Source: Saprospiraceae bacterium (GTDB lineage Bacteria > Bacteroidota > Bacteroidia > Chitinophagales > Saprospiraceae). Taken from it: DNA of 64,000 nt. Both the position numbers and the translations under genes were made by a program. Below the pieces are notes generated by a model. The model searched no databases and had not been told where the DNA came from. It saw only the letters and a list, made by a program, of their open reading frames with translations. Where the stretch lies: positions 1 to 64,000 of the forward strand of contig JADJJL010000004.1 of assembly GCA_016710265.1 (NCBI GenBank). Reading direction: 5' to 3'. Of this stretch, positions 26,301-35,907 are shown one piece after another; the stretch's first letter is position 1; each line of letters opens with the position of its first letter.

Positions 26301-27622
26301 TTAACTTTTGGTGATTTTTAAGAATCTTCTCAAAAGAAAAATGGCTGAAATAGTTAAGCAAATGACAAATCCAGCCCATACACCTATTGCTTTTAAACCA
26401 CAGAAAGATGCTAGAAAATAACCAGAAGGAATTCCGATAATCCAATAGGAAATAGTTGTGATTAAAGTAGGCACCCTAACATCTTGCACCCCTCTTAGAA
26501 TTCCAATGCCGACTGCCTGGACCGCATCTGATATTTGAAAAGCTGCAGCAAGCAACATCAGTTGAGAGGCAATAATAATAACGGAAGTTTCCCTTGTAAA
26601 TAAATGTGGTACCCAGCTATGAAATAAGGCCATCAAGATAGCAGCAATAAATGAATATGCAAAAGCAATTTTGACAACCAGTAAGCCATTGAATCGAAGT
26701 ATGGCTGGGTCATTCTGGCCAAACTTGCTACCTAAATAAATGGAACCTGCAGAAGCCAGTCCTAAAGAAATCATATAGGTGGCAGTGGCTACAGAAATTG
26801 CAATTTGATGTGCAGCCATCTGAACAGCGCCAAACCATCCAACCATAATTGCCAATAAGGAAAACGCGGTCACTTCACTTGCAGATTGCCAGGATGAAGG
26901 CAAAGCTATTTTTAAAAATTTCATTATTGCTTTTTTATCAAAGTCAATAATGAATAATTTATATTCCTTAAATTTATTTGAATAGAATAAATGAAACAAC
27001 AATATTGAAAAAATGAGACATCTGGTTATAAAAGTAGCCAAGCCGCTTCCTTCCAGACCCAACTGTGGAAATCCCATTTTTCCGAATACCAAAACCACAT
27101 TTAGAATAGCATTGACTAGTATAGAAAAAGAGCAATCATCATAGGAATTTTCACCAATCCCATTCCATCGTAAAATTGTTTGATGATATAAAATAACATC
27201 ATAGGTAAAAGAGACCAACACATCCAGAAGAAATAGGGAATTCCCAAATCAACAATTTCTTTTTCTTGTCCCAATTTATAAAGATAAGATTTGAATACAA
27301 AAAGCACAAGTATGATCAACAGAGTAAATAGAAGGACAATTAATGTTGCACTTTGCATGAGTTGTCGTCCTTCTGCACTTTTATTCCTTTGCATTAAATC
27401 AGCCATGAGTGGAGCCAAGACGACAGAGAGGCCCATGCAAGCCACCATGGGAAGACTTAGGACATTGTTGATCAAACCCGAGGATGCCAATTCTTTGTAA
27501 CCAATTTGGCCTACAATCATTGAATCAATCAAGTTTAACAGGATTTGAGAAAGGTTACCAATAATGATAGGCCAAGCCAGTTGTAGAATGGGTTTGATGT
27601 TAGAAAAAGTCAACTTTAACAT
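26301..27622 (-). CDS. MATE family efflux transporter, interrupted by a frameshift
   Basis: Together the two frames (27622-27116 and 27221-26301) make one MATE transporter of about 440 residues, an inner-membrane sodium- or proton-coupled drug/cation exporter with 12 helices. The first part has the typical start (LAWPIIIGNLSQILLNLIDSMIVGQIG) and the second continues from SILVNAILNVVLVFGKMGFP to the C-terminus. Protein similarity crosses from one frame to the other at the A5/T5 run at 27125-27129. Adding one base there restores continuity. It may be a true pseudogene or a consensus error. A promoter element lies 50 bp upstream. Confidence 0.8.
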
Positions 27623-27671
27623 GGATGGAAAGGTAAATATCTCAAGTATTTAATTTAAATGTAATCTGTAA

Positions 27672-27679
27672 CAAAAGTA
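27672..27679 (-). promoter_or_regulatory. -7 promoter element TACTTTTG for MATE gene
   Basis: A minus-strand TAnnTTTG match 49 bp upstream of ATG 27622. No TTTG occurs at ideal -33 spacing; TTTA is the nearest. Confidence 0.5.
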
Positions 27680-28309
27680 AAACCATTTATTTAGACATCG
27701 TAAATTATTAATGTATCCTTTGAATACAAACAACAGTACAATTCGTTGCTTTTGGCATAGTTTTTTCTAAGTAATAGATCATAGAAAATCAGAAACATCG
27801 GCACATAGATCTGATTTCAACACAAAAGCCCTGGCTACCTTAAGTCTATACTTACAAATAGGTAGCTGATACATTTTAGTTTAATTTTATATTATAATCT
27901 GATATATTACATTAATTTCAGGGGTGTGCATATATCATTCCTTCATCCATGGAGGACTAAGTATTCCATTAAAAAATATTTGAAGAAAAATTTGAAGGCT
28001 CGACAAGTTTACATCATCATTGCACTGTAATCAGAAGCCGATGTAAAGAATGATGTTGTTGTCTGAAAATGGACATTTCATTCTAAGATAGATTATTCAT
28101 TGTTTCATTTGCTGGTTGATTATTTCATTTGCCTGACTAGTAATAGATCTTCAAAACTCAATCTATTAAAAGCGGTACTTGAATCAATAACCAATTACGT
28201 GAGAGGTATTAGACCTCTGAGACTCGCAGTCTTCATACAATAACCAGTTTACTCAAACTCACAAAACTCATTTTCTCAACTTGATCTTCAAAAAGGTCCT
28301 GGGGAGAAA
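27680..28309. other. long intergenic region before second giant gene
   Basis: About 630 bp with no coding potential seen. No TAnnTTTG match was found for the giant gene. Close to it, at 28203-28219, AGAGGT/ACCTCT forms a short stem, followed by GACT/AGTC at about 28223-28232. These could belong to a long structured leader. AT content is high throughout. Confidence 0.4.
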
Positions 28310-31300
28310 ATGTATTTAGTCGAAGCAAAAAATTTTGTGATGTTTTTTTTATTAAATCAAATTTCTAAATGTATGAATGAACTTAGCTTACTGAACTACG
28401 CGAGACTTAGAAAAAGTCTCATGATGCTGTTCTTAAGCGTTGTCACCGTGGTGAGTTACGGTGGTATCGTTTTTGACGGCAGCCCCGGCGCTGCTGCTCC
28501 TCCCAATACCCTTGGAGGCATGGCGGTGTTTCCTTTTCCTTCTGATCCAAGAACTTTGCTTCTTGATGAGACTACTGTAAACGCCAGCGAATCATGTCCA
28601 CTGGCCATTCAATTTTCACCGGCAATGTCTCACCGAAGGGTACCATTGGGTGGATGGAATAACTGGAGTCACGGCTATACTGGAGATGTGTATTTTAGCA
28701 ATGGATTAACCTCCGTTACAATTACCCTACCGCCCAATACTAGGGCATTTTATTTGTACTCAGAAGTAAATTTGTTTGCAACGGCTACTATTGTGGTAAA
28801 TGCAAACGATGGTACTACCTCGGGTCCAGTTCCTGTGACCACACCAAATGGGGCTAGATATTTTGGATTTTATACTACCAGTCCCAATTGTTTATTGACA
28901 ACGGTAACAGTAACTGTACCAGCTGGCAATGTTGGCTTTGCCATCGGTGAATTTGGTATCAATGTAGATGTAAACAATGGTGCCATTGCATGTAACAACA
29001 ATATCCAAATTTCATTGGATCAGGATTGCCGTGCAACCATTTATCCTGACATGATTTTGGAAGGCGGTGGTAATGTAAGTTGCCCTGGTGATTATAGTGT
29101 GGTAGCCCGTGATTGGAATACCAATCAGATTATTGATCTTGATCTGTTTAGACACTATCCTCAAATTGGTGCAGCTCAAATTGGTAAAAAATTAAAAATT
29201 ACAATTACAGATCCTTTCACTGGAAACAGTTGTTGGGGAACTGCTTATGTTGAAGATAAACTTGGTCCTATTCTCACTTGCCCAAGAAGTTTGGAAATTC
29301 CATGCACCCAATCTGTAGCGCCATCTTCTACCGGGACACCCGGAGTTGTTGAAGCATGCGGTAGCTATACTTTGACCTACAAAGATGTAGTTAGTTTGGG
29401 AGGATGTAATTTTGGTTATGATAAAATCATTACCCGTACTTGGACTGCTGAAGATGCTTATGGCAATAAAAGTTACTGTATACAAATCATCACCGTATTG
29501 TTAGGTGATTTGGATGATATCACACCTCCATTCGATTATACAGGTTTACCATTGCCAAATAATCTTCCAGCATTAAGTTGCGATGCGAAGATTGATCGCA
29601 ACTTTAATGTAGCTTCACACTTAAGACCATCACCTGAGTGTGTAGATGACTATTTGTTGGATCAGGCTTATTTTATTGGAACTGGTATTAGAAGACCAAG
29701 AACATTAGGATGGAACTGTATTGAAACAGGAGTTTATGCAGGTCATCCAAATCCAACGGGGATATATTATGCTGCGAACGCACCTTGTTGGGGAGACAAT
29801 CAAATAGTGATGTGGCATGGTACAGGCCAGCCTTCTGCGTCTGGTTGTAACAACATCGCCATTACATTTAGAGATCTTCGCATCGATATAGCCAAACCAG
29901 GCTGTGATGCAGGTCCAGTAGGGTGTTATAAATTATTAAGAACATGGACAATGTTAGATTGGTGTACAGGAAGTGTTCGTGAACACAACCAAATCATCAA
30001 AGTAGTAGATGCCGAAGGTCCAGAAATTTTATATCCAGACAACCTCGTCGTCAGCACCGACCCGTGGAGATGTGAGGGACGTTGGGATGTAAGCCCGGCA
30101 TGGGTTACAGACAATTGTTCAAATGATGTTCATTACACCATCCGGGTCGACAATGGTACCGTTTTGGGTAACGAAAGTACAGGTTATATCGTGGTAAATC
30201 TTCCTCTTGGTATCCAAAACGCATATATTGTAGCAGAAGACTGTTGCGGTAATGTCACCGAAAAACTCATCGTATTAGACGTTCAAGACAACACCCCGCC
30301 GATCCCGGTTTGCGATCAAAAAACAGTTGTTTCCATCAGCGGAAATTTATCCCCTGGTGAAAATCTTGCAAAAATATTTGCTGAAACATTTGATGACGGA
30401 TCTTTTGATAATTGTGCTACGCACCTTTCTTACAAAGTAATCCGCATGGATGAATTGGATGGTACGAACAACGGTAGCAATAAAGAATCAACTGTATGTA
30501 ACAGAGCCAATGGCGACGATAATTTATCAGTCGTGGGTTCACAAACTTACTTTGATGATTTAGTGTATTTCTGTTGTAATGATGTCAACACAACGGTCAT
30601 GGTTGTATTCAGAGTATTTGATGTAGATCCTGGTGCAGGTCCAATCAATCCTAGCAGAATGAATTCTGGTGGCGATTTATTTGGACATTATAGTGATTGT
30701 ATGGTTGAAGTAGATGTTCAGGATAAAAGTATTCCTACCGTCGTAGCTCCACCAGACATCGTTATAAGCTGTGATTTTTGGTTTGACATTAATACTTTAA
30801 CGGATCCAAACAATTCTACTTTTGGTAAAGTAGTTACGGATATTGCTTGGAGAAAGAAAGTAACAACCACAGACGTTGTTTGTGAATACTATTGTGTAGC
30901 CAATCCTATCACTGGTTATCCTGGATATGTAGGAGGAATACCAGCACATTTGGCTCCGGCTTCTAATAAAGCTTGTGATTATTTCAATTCATTGTTTAAT
31001 GCTGCACATCCTGACAACAAGTACGAACTTGTTTGGGGATTTGATGGGTATGTATTGTCTTCATGTAGCGTAAGTCCTACCATCACTGTTCAGGATTTGA
31101 GAGAATGCGGACAAGGTAGAATTTTACGTACAATTACTGCAAGAGGTCCTGGAGGAGTGGTTGTTTCTGCTACTCAAACTATTTGGACAGTTAATTGTGA
31201 TCCTTTCTACATCGATCGCAATAATCATTGTTCAACTACAGATGATATTATCTGGCCTGATTGTGAAGGTAGAGGAACCACTGTCAATGGTTGTGGAGCA

Positions 31301-33481
31301 AACACACATCCTGACAACATTGGTCGTCCAAGATTGACAAATAGAGCTAGTACCCATTGCGATCTTTTAGCAATACAGAATTTTGATGAAGTATTTACCA
31401 TCGAACCAGATGCTTGCTATAAGATTTTGAGAAGATGGGTGGTGATTGACTGGTGTCAATACGATCCTAACATCGATAGAGAAAACGGAAGATGGGAATT
31501 TACACAAGTCATCAAAGTGCGCGACATCGTAGCACCAACTGTGACTTGTCATGTAGGAGCTTGTGAACCAGCATCCATCAATACTACATTGGGTGTTTGT
31601 GTAGGTCACATCAGATTGGAAGCAACTGCTACTGATTCTTGTTCTCCAGAAGATTGGTTGTCATTTGAATACAAAATTGATGCATTCAACAATGGAACCA
31701 TTGATTATACTGTAGGTACTTTAACCAAGAGACAATTTGCTCAAGGTGACAGACCGGCAGTTAGAAACAACCCTTTTGCAGACAATCCAAACAATCCTTT
31801 TGATGCTAGTGGTATTTATCCAATCGGTGTCCATAGAATTACCTGGTATGTAGAAGATGGTTGCGGAAATTTGGGAACTTGTTCTACATTGTTTGAAATC
31901 AAAGATTGTAAAGCACCTACACCATATTGTTTGACAGGAATTATCACTGTACCTATGCCAAGTTCAGGCTGTGTGGATATTTGGGCCAAAGACCTTGACC
32001 ATGGAAGTTTTGACAATTGTACTCCAAAAAATAGATTAAAATTCTACTTTAATGGTGACTCTAGCAAAACTTACTTAAGAGTATGTTGCGATGATTTTGT
32101 AGCTGCTGGTGTTAATGACGAACTTCGTGTAGAAGTAGAAGTTTGGGTAGAAGATGAAGAAGGTAATCGTGATTATTGCCGCACAGTGGTAATTGTTCAG
32201 GATAACCAAGATCTTTGTCCGAATGATGCAACTGCACAGAAAGGAAAGATCAATGGTTTACTAAAAACGGAAGAAGGAGATAATGCAGCTGATGTTGTAG
32301 TAGATATCTTCCGCTCAGGTCAGTTGATCAATTCAAAAACCACACTTCAGGATGGTCAATATACCTTTAGAGAATTGAATTACCCTGCTAGCTATATGCT
32401 TAAAGGTAACCGCGATGGAGATTATGTCAATGGTGTAACTACTGCAGACATTGTAAGAATTCAGAGACATATTTTGGCTGCTGAACCACTGACCAGTCCT
32501 TATAAAATCCTTGCTGCAGATGTTAACAAAACGAATAGTGTAACAGCTGCTGACATCTCTGAAATCAGAAAATTGATTTTGGGAAATACAGAAAAGTTTG
32601 CAAAATCTAACAGCTGGTTGATTGTACCGGAAGGCATTGAATTTACAAATCCAAGCCAACCATGGAATTATACCACTGAAAAAACCATGACTTTGAATGG
32701 CCCGCAAGATGTTATCAATTTTGTAGCCATCAAAATGGGAGACGTAAACGGATCTGCACAAGCCAATGTCAATGGTAAAGTTCAAAGCAGAACGAATCAA
32801 TCCATTCAATTGATCGTCAATGAAACCGCTTTAGAAGCTGGTCAAACACAAAGAGTAGAAGTTCGTTCTAGCAATTTTAATCAAATTGCAGGATACCAAT
32901 TTACACTTAATTTTGACCATTCTTTGATGAGTTTTGAAGGATTCGAAAGTGGAGCCATCCAACTTAATGATCAGAACTTTAATGTTAGAATGACTGAAAA
33001 AGGCTTGTTGACGACTAGTTGGAATGCCAATAGCGCCATCAATGTTTCTGCTGATGAAATTTTGTTTACTTTAATTTTTAAGGCAAACAGAGCTGGAAAT
33101 CTTGGAGGATCAATGGAAATCACAAGTGATCTTACAGTTGCTGAAGCATACAATTCAACTCTTGACATCATGGATGTTAATTTGATCGTACGCAACAACC
33201 AAGGCCAAAATGTGGCAGGTGTTTTTGAATTGTTCCAAAACACTCCAAACCCATTTGATGCAGTTACTGAAGTGAGTTTCAGATTACCATCTGCAGCTCC
33301 TGCGGTATTAACAGTGTATGATGTAACTGGAAAAGTTCACAGAGTATATCAAGTGAAAGGTCAGAAAGGTATGAATACTGTTAGAATTGAAAAATCTGAG
33401 TTGAACGGAACAGGAATGTTCTACTATCAATTGGATTCTGACAATCAAACAGCTACCAGAAGAATGGTCATTGTAGAATAA
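28310..33481 (+). CDS. giant T9SS surface protein with HYR-like repeats, dockerin-like and cohesin-like domains (paralogue)
   Basis: 1723 residues. The signal segment SLMMLFLSVVTVVSYGG lies about 40 residues in, so an internal ATG (before NELSLLNYAR) may be the true start. Cysteine-rich repeats follow, with modules CYKLLRTWTMLDWC and CYKILRRWVVIDWC, DxxxP linkers and a PTPYCLTGI/DLDHGSFDNC block that is matched in the 4.5-8.5 kb protein. Residues ~1369-1434 are dockerin-like (DGDYVNGVTTADIVRIQRHI; NKTNSVTAADISEIRKLILG), ~1497-1627 cohesin-like (QIAGYQFTLNFDHSLMSFEG), and ~1637-1723 a T9SS type A sorting domain (NTPNPFDAVTEVSF, MVIVE end). It is exported across the outer membrane and attached or released by T9SS. 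An adhesive or structural role is inferred. A strong terminator follows. Confidence 0.88.
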   Translation: MYLVEAKNFVMFFLLNQISKCMNELSLLNYARLRKSLMMLFLSVVTVVSYGGIVFDGSPGAAAPPNTLGGMAVFPFPSDPRTLLLDETTVNASESCPLAIQFSPAMSHRRVPLGGWNNWSHGYTGDVYFSNGLTSVTITLPPNTRAFYLYSEVNLFATATIVVNANDGTTSGPVPVTTPNGARYFGFYTTSPNCLLTTVTVTVPAGNVGFAIGEFGINVDVNNGAIACNNNIQISLDQDCRATIYPDMILEGGGNVSCPGDYSVVARDWNTNQIIDLDLFRHYPQIGAAQIGKKLKITITDPFTGNSCWGTAYVEDKLGPILTCPRSLEIPCTQSVAPSSTGTPGVVEACGSYTLTYKDVVSLGGCNFGYDKIITRTWTAEDAYGNKSYCIQIITVLLGDLDDITPPFDYTGLPLPNNLPALSCDAKIDRNFNVASHLRPSPECVDDYLLDQAYFIGTGIRRPRTLGWNCIETGVYAGHPNPTGIYYAANAPCWGDNQIVMWHGTGQPSASGCNNIAITFRDLRIDIAKPGCDAGPVGCYKLLRTWTMLDWCTGSVREHNQIIKVVDAEGPEILYPDNLVVSTDPWRCEGRWDVSPAWVTDNCSNDVHYTIRVDNGTVLGNESTGYIVVNLPLGIQNAYIVAEDCCGNVTEKLIVLDVQDNTPPIPVCDQKTVVSISGNLSPGENLAKIFAETFDDGSFDNCATHLSYKVIRMDELDGTNNGSNKESTVCNRANGDDNLSVVGSQTYFDDLVYFCCNDVNTTVMVVFRVFDVDPGAGPINPSRMNSGGDLFGHYSDCMVEVDVQDKSIPTVVAPPDIVISCDFWFDINTLTDPNNSTFGKVVTDIAWRKKVTTTDVVCEYYCVANPITGYPGYVGGIPAHLAPASNKACDYFNSLFNAAHPDNKYELVWGFDGYVLSSCSVSPTITVQDLRECGQGRILRTITARGPGGVVVSATQTIWTVNCDPFYIDRNNHCSTTDDIIWPDCEGRGTTVNGCGANTHPDNIGRPRLTNRASTHCDLLAIQNFDEVFTIEPDACYKILRRWVVIDWCQYDPNIDRENGRWEFTQVIKVRDIVAPTVTCHVGACEPASINTTLGVCVGHIRLEATATDSCSPEDWLSFEYKIDAFNNGTIDYTVGTLTKRQFAQGDRPAVRNNPFADNPNNPFDASGIYPIGVHRITWYVEDGCGNLGTCSTLFEIKDCKAPTPYCLTGIITVPMPSSGCVDIWAKDLDHGSFDNCTPKNRLKFYFNGDSSKTYLRVCCDDFVAAGVNDELRVEVEVWVEDEEGNRDYCRTVVIVQDNQDLCPNDATAQKGKINGLLKTEEGDNAADVVVDIFRSGQLINSKTTLQDGQYTFRELNYPASYMLKGNRDGDYVNGVTTADIVRIQRHILAAEPLTSPYKILAADVNKTNSVTAADISEIRKLILGNTEKFAKSNSWLIVPEGIEFTNPSQPWNYTTEKTMTLNGPQDVINFVAIKMGDVNGSAQANVNGKVQSRTNQSIQLIVNETALEAGQTQRVEVRSSNFNQIAGYQFTLNFDHSLMSFEGFESGAIQLNDQNFNVRMTEKGLLTTSWNANSAINVSADEILFTLIFKANRAGNLGGSMEITSDLTVAEAYNSTLDIMDVNLIVRNNQGQNVAGVFELFQNTPNPFDAVTEVSFRLPSAAPAVLTVYDVTGKVHRVYQVKGQKGMNTVRIEKSELNGTGMFYYQLDSDNQTATRRMVIVE

Positions 33482-33542
33482 TCTATAGTATACCCCCCTC
33501 TTTTATTTCTGTAGAACCAGAAAAGTATTTTATAGTTTATTT

Positions 33543-33579
33543 AAAAGCCCCGCTTAAAGTAGCGGGGCTTTTCTTTTTT
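33543..33579 (+). terminator. intrinsic terminator after second giant gene
   Basis: AAAGCCCCGCT (33544-33554) pairs perfectly with AGCGGGGCTTT (33561-33571) and is followed by a T-rich tract. It lies about 60 bp after the stop codon. Confidence 0.92.
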
Positions 33580-33637
33580 ATGACCTATTAAAATTGGTTA
33601 AACTTTTGCTAAAAAGTCCTGAATCTCATAAAAGTGC

Positions 33638-33645
33638 TAACTTTG
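33638..33645 (+). promoter_or_regulatory. -7 promoter element TAACTTTG for thioredoxin-fold gene
   Basis: A perfect TAnnTTTG match 37 bp before ATG 33683 and after the preceding terminator. No TTTG occurs at the ideal upstream spacing. Confidence 0.55.
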
Positions 33646-33682
33646 TGAAGTATTTCAATGTTAAAGTTTAAAAATCAAATCA

Positions 33683-34216
33683 ATGTCTAAATTTCATTTT
33701 GTTTTAAATACACTTTTAATTGTAAGCACTATAAGCTTAAGTGTTTTTTCGTGCCAATCTCAATCTCAAACAGCGGCTGCTAGCACCAGTGCCTACAAAG
33801 CTGAAAACGAAGGATGGTTGGTGAATTTAGATGAAGCATACGAAAAATCTAAAAAAACAGGCAAACCGATCATGGCCAATTTCACAGGGAGTGACTGGTG
33901 CGGATGGTGTAAAAGATTAACTGCTTCTGTTTTCTCTCAGGATGAATTCAAAAAATGGGCAGCAAAAAATGTTATTCTATTAGAATTGGATTATCCAAGA
34001 AGAAAACAATTGCCGGAAGCCATCAGGACTCAAAATGCTTCATTGCAACAATCCTTCCAGGTACAAGGGTATCCTACCGTTTGGGTTTTTGACATGGACA
34101 AGGATAAAAAGACCAATCAATACCAAATCAAAGCCCACGGCAAAACCGGCTACACAGCCACAGTTCAGGAGTTTACGACTGGTGTAGATGCCATGCTAGC
34201 TGCCAGAAAAAAATAA
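33683..34216 (+). CDS. exported thioredoxin-fold protein
   Basis: 177 residues with an N-terminal signal peptide ending near VFSC, a possible but imperfect lipobox. The thioredoxin-fold domain has the redox motif in SDWCGWCKRL (CGWC), preceded by GKPIMANFTG, and the conserved cis-proline in VQGYPTVWVF. This is the pattern of envelope thioredoxin-like/DUF255-type proteins that reduce or isomerise disulfides or serve in stress responses. The many Cys-rich secreted proteins in the window, including the giant protein just upstream, are plausible clients; that link is inference. It stands alone between a terminator and the MFS gene. Confidence 0.85.
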   Translation: MSKFHFVLNTLLIVSTISLSVFSCQSQSQTAAASTSAYKAENEGWLVNLDEAYEKSKKTGKPIMANFTGSDWCGWCKRLTASVFSQDEFKKWAAKNVILLELDYPRRKQLPEAIRTQNASLQQSFQVQGYPTVWVFDMDKDKKTNQYQIKAHGKTGYTATVQEFTTGVDAMLAARKK

Positions 34217-34330
34217 TCGGGTCTAAATAACTTTTAGAGTTCGTAGGTATTTTTTATTTATAATTGAATCTAGTGTAAATATTACATTAAGATACCGGGA
34301 TATTATTCACTTTTGTAGAAAATATCCATC

Positions 34331-35575
34331 GTGTCGTCATCAACAACTTCCAGTAAATCCATTAACTTAATTATCCTGGTAGCCGCATTGGGCTATTTTG
34401 TGGATATCTATGATCTAATTCTTTTTGGCATTGTCAAAGATCCCAGTTTACGTGATTTGGGAGTGCTTCAGGAGGATATGTTTTCTACAGGAAGCTATTT
34501 GTTGAATATGCAGATGGCGGGTATGCTCATTGGAGGAATTATCTGGGGAGTGCTGGGAGATAAAAGAGGAAGACTCTCCACCTTATTTCTGACGATACTT
34601 TTGTATTCTCTGGCCAATATAGCCAATGGATTTGTCCAGACCATTCCACAATATGCCTGGGTTCGTTTAATTGCAGGCATTGGATTGGCAGGAGAGTTAG
34701 GCGTTGGTATTACTTTGGTATCTGAAGTGATGAGTAAGGAAAAAAGAGGTATGGGAGCAAGCATCGTTTCAGGAATTGGAATCGCAGGGGCTGTATTGGG
34801 TTTTTTAATTGCTGATTGGTTTGATTGGAGAATCGCCTACTTTGTTGGTGGAGCTTTAGGACTTTTTCTTTTAATTCTGCGGGTTTCAGTCTATGAATCT
34901 GAAATGTTTCATAAGTCCAAAAAATCAGGGGAAGTAGTCCGCGGCGATTTTTTATCCTTATTTAAAACAAGCGCTCAATTTTACAAATATTTATTGACCA
35001 TTTTAGTGGGGGTTCCGGTTTGGTTTACCATCAGCCAATTGGCCATTCATGCCGGCGAGTATGCAGCATTGGGTATTAGTGCTGAGCCCATTTCAAGTGG
35101 CAAAGCAGTGACATTCCATTATATTGGAGCATCGGTTGGCAGTTTATTATTTGGTTATCTAAGTCAAAGTTTACAGTCACGAAAAAAGGCTTTGTATATT
35201 GCATTGACAAGTCTTGTCTTTTTTATGTTAGTGTATTTCTTTAACAGTGGGATGACTTCTGGATTTTTCTATGCATTGATTACTGCCATGGGATTATCCA
35301 TGGGAGGAATGTGGGCCATTTTTATGGTGAAGTCTTCAGAACAATTTGGAACCAACATCAGGGCTACAGTCACGACCACTGCTCCTAATTTTGTCAGAGG
35401 AATGGTGCTGCCCATCAGTTGGATGATTGGATGGATGTCAGGTATTAGCAATCTATGGACAGCTGGGCTGGTCACTGGTTTGATATGTATGGTACTTTCA
35501 TTTATTGGAATACACTATTCAAAAGAAACTTACGGAAAGGATTTGGATTATTCGGAAGGATCAAAATTGCTTTAA
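34331..35575 (+). CDS. MFS transporter
   Basis: 414 residues with about 12 hydrophobic segments. The major facilitator signature between helices 2 and 3 is seen as GVLGDKRGRLSTLF. The start is GTG at 34331; no ATG lies near it in frame. The first helix, NLIILVAALGYFVDIYDLILFGIV, has the YDL pattern of sugar- and metabolite:proton symporters. The substrate cannot be named. The gene is single, 114 bp after the thioredoxin-fold gene. A TTTTG-containing element (CACTTTTG, one mismatch to consensus) lies at about 34309-34316. Confidence 0.85.
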   Translation: MSSSTTSSKSINLIILVAALGYFVDIYDLILFGIVKDPSLRDLGVLQEDMFSTGSYLLNMQMAGMLIGGIIWGVLGDKRGRLSTLFLTILLYSLANIANGFVQTIPQYAWVRLIAGIGLAGELGVGITLVSEVMSKEKRGMGASIVSGIGIAGAVLGFLIADWFDWRIAYFVGGALGLFLLILRVSVYESEMFHKSKKSGEVVRGDFLSLFKTSAQFYKYLLTILVGVPVWFTISQLAIHAGEYAALGISAEPISSGKAVTFHYIGASVGSLLFGYLSQSLQSRKKALYIALTSLVFFMLVYFFNSGMTSGFFYALITAMGLSMGGMWAIFMVKSSEQFGTNIRATVTTTAPNFVRGMVLPISWMIGWMSGISNLWTAGLVTGLICMVLSFIGIHYSKETYGKDLDYSEGSKLL

Positions 35576-35907
35576 TGGATGCAATTCAACTTTGTTTGTA
35601 AATACTGGTATAGAAAATTATGTGTTTGTAAATGAATGGGCTATTTGCTTACTCAAATCTCTACATTATTTTATCGTTCTATATACTGTAAGATTCAATA
35701 AAATGAACTAGCATGTTGGTTAATGAAGACACCGTCAAATACCACACAAACTACGAATACATTAAGAATGTTAGTTCCAGATTTAGAAATAAAATAATTA
35801 TCGAAAAATATTTGACTTTTATAGCGATTACAAATTTCTAAAAAGTAATAAAATCAGTTCTGAAGACTAGCTAAGAAAAAGTTTAAGCCAATTTATTTTT
35901 ACGATAA
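35576..35907. other. intergenic region between convergent genes
   Basis: About 330 bp, AT-rich, with stop codons in all frames. No hairpin with a T-run, repeat family member or gene fragment was recognised. It separates the convergent MFS and M23 genes. Confidence 0.4.
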
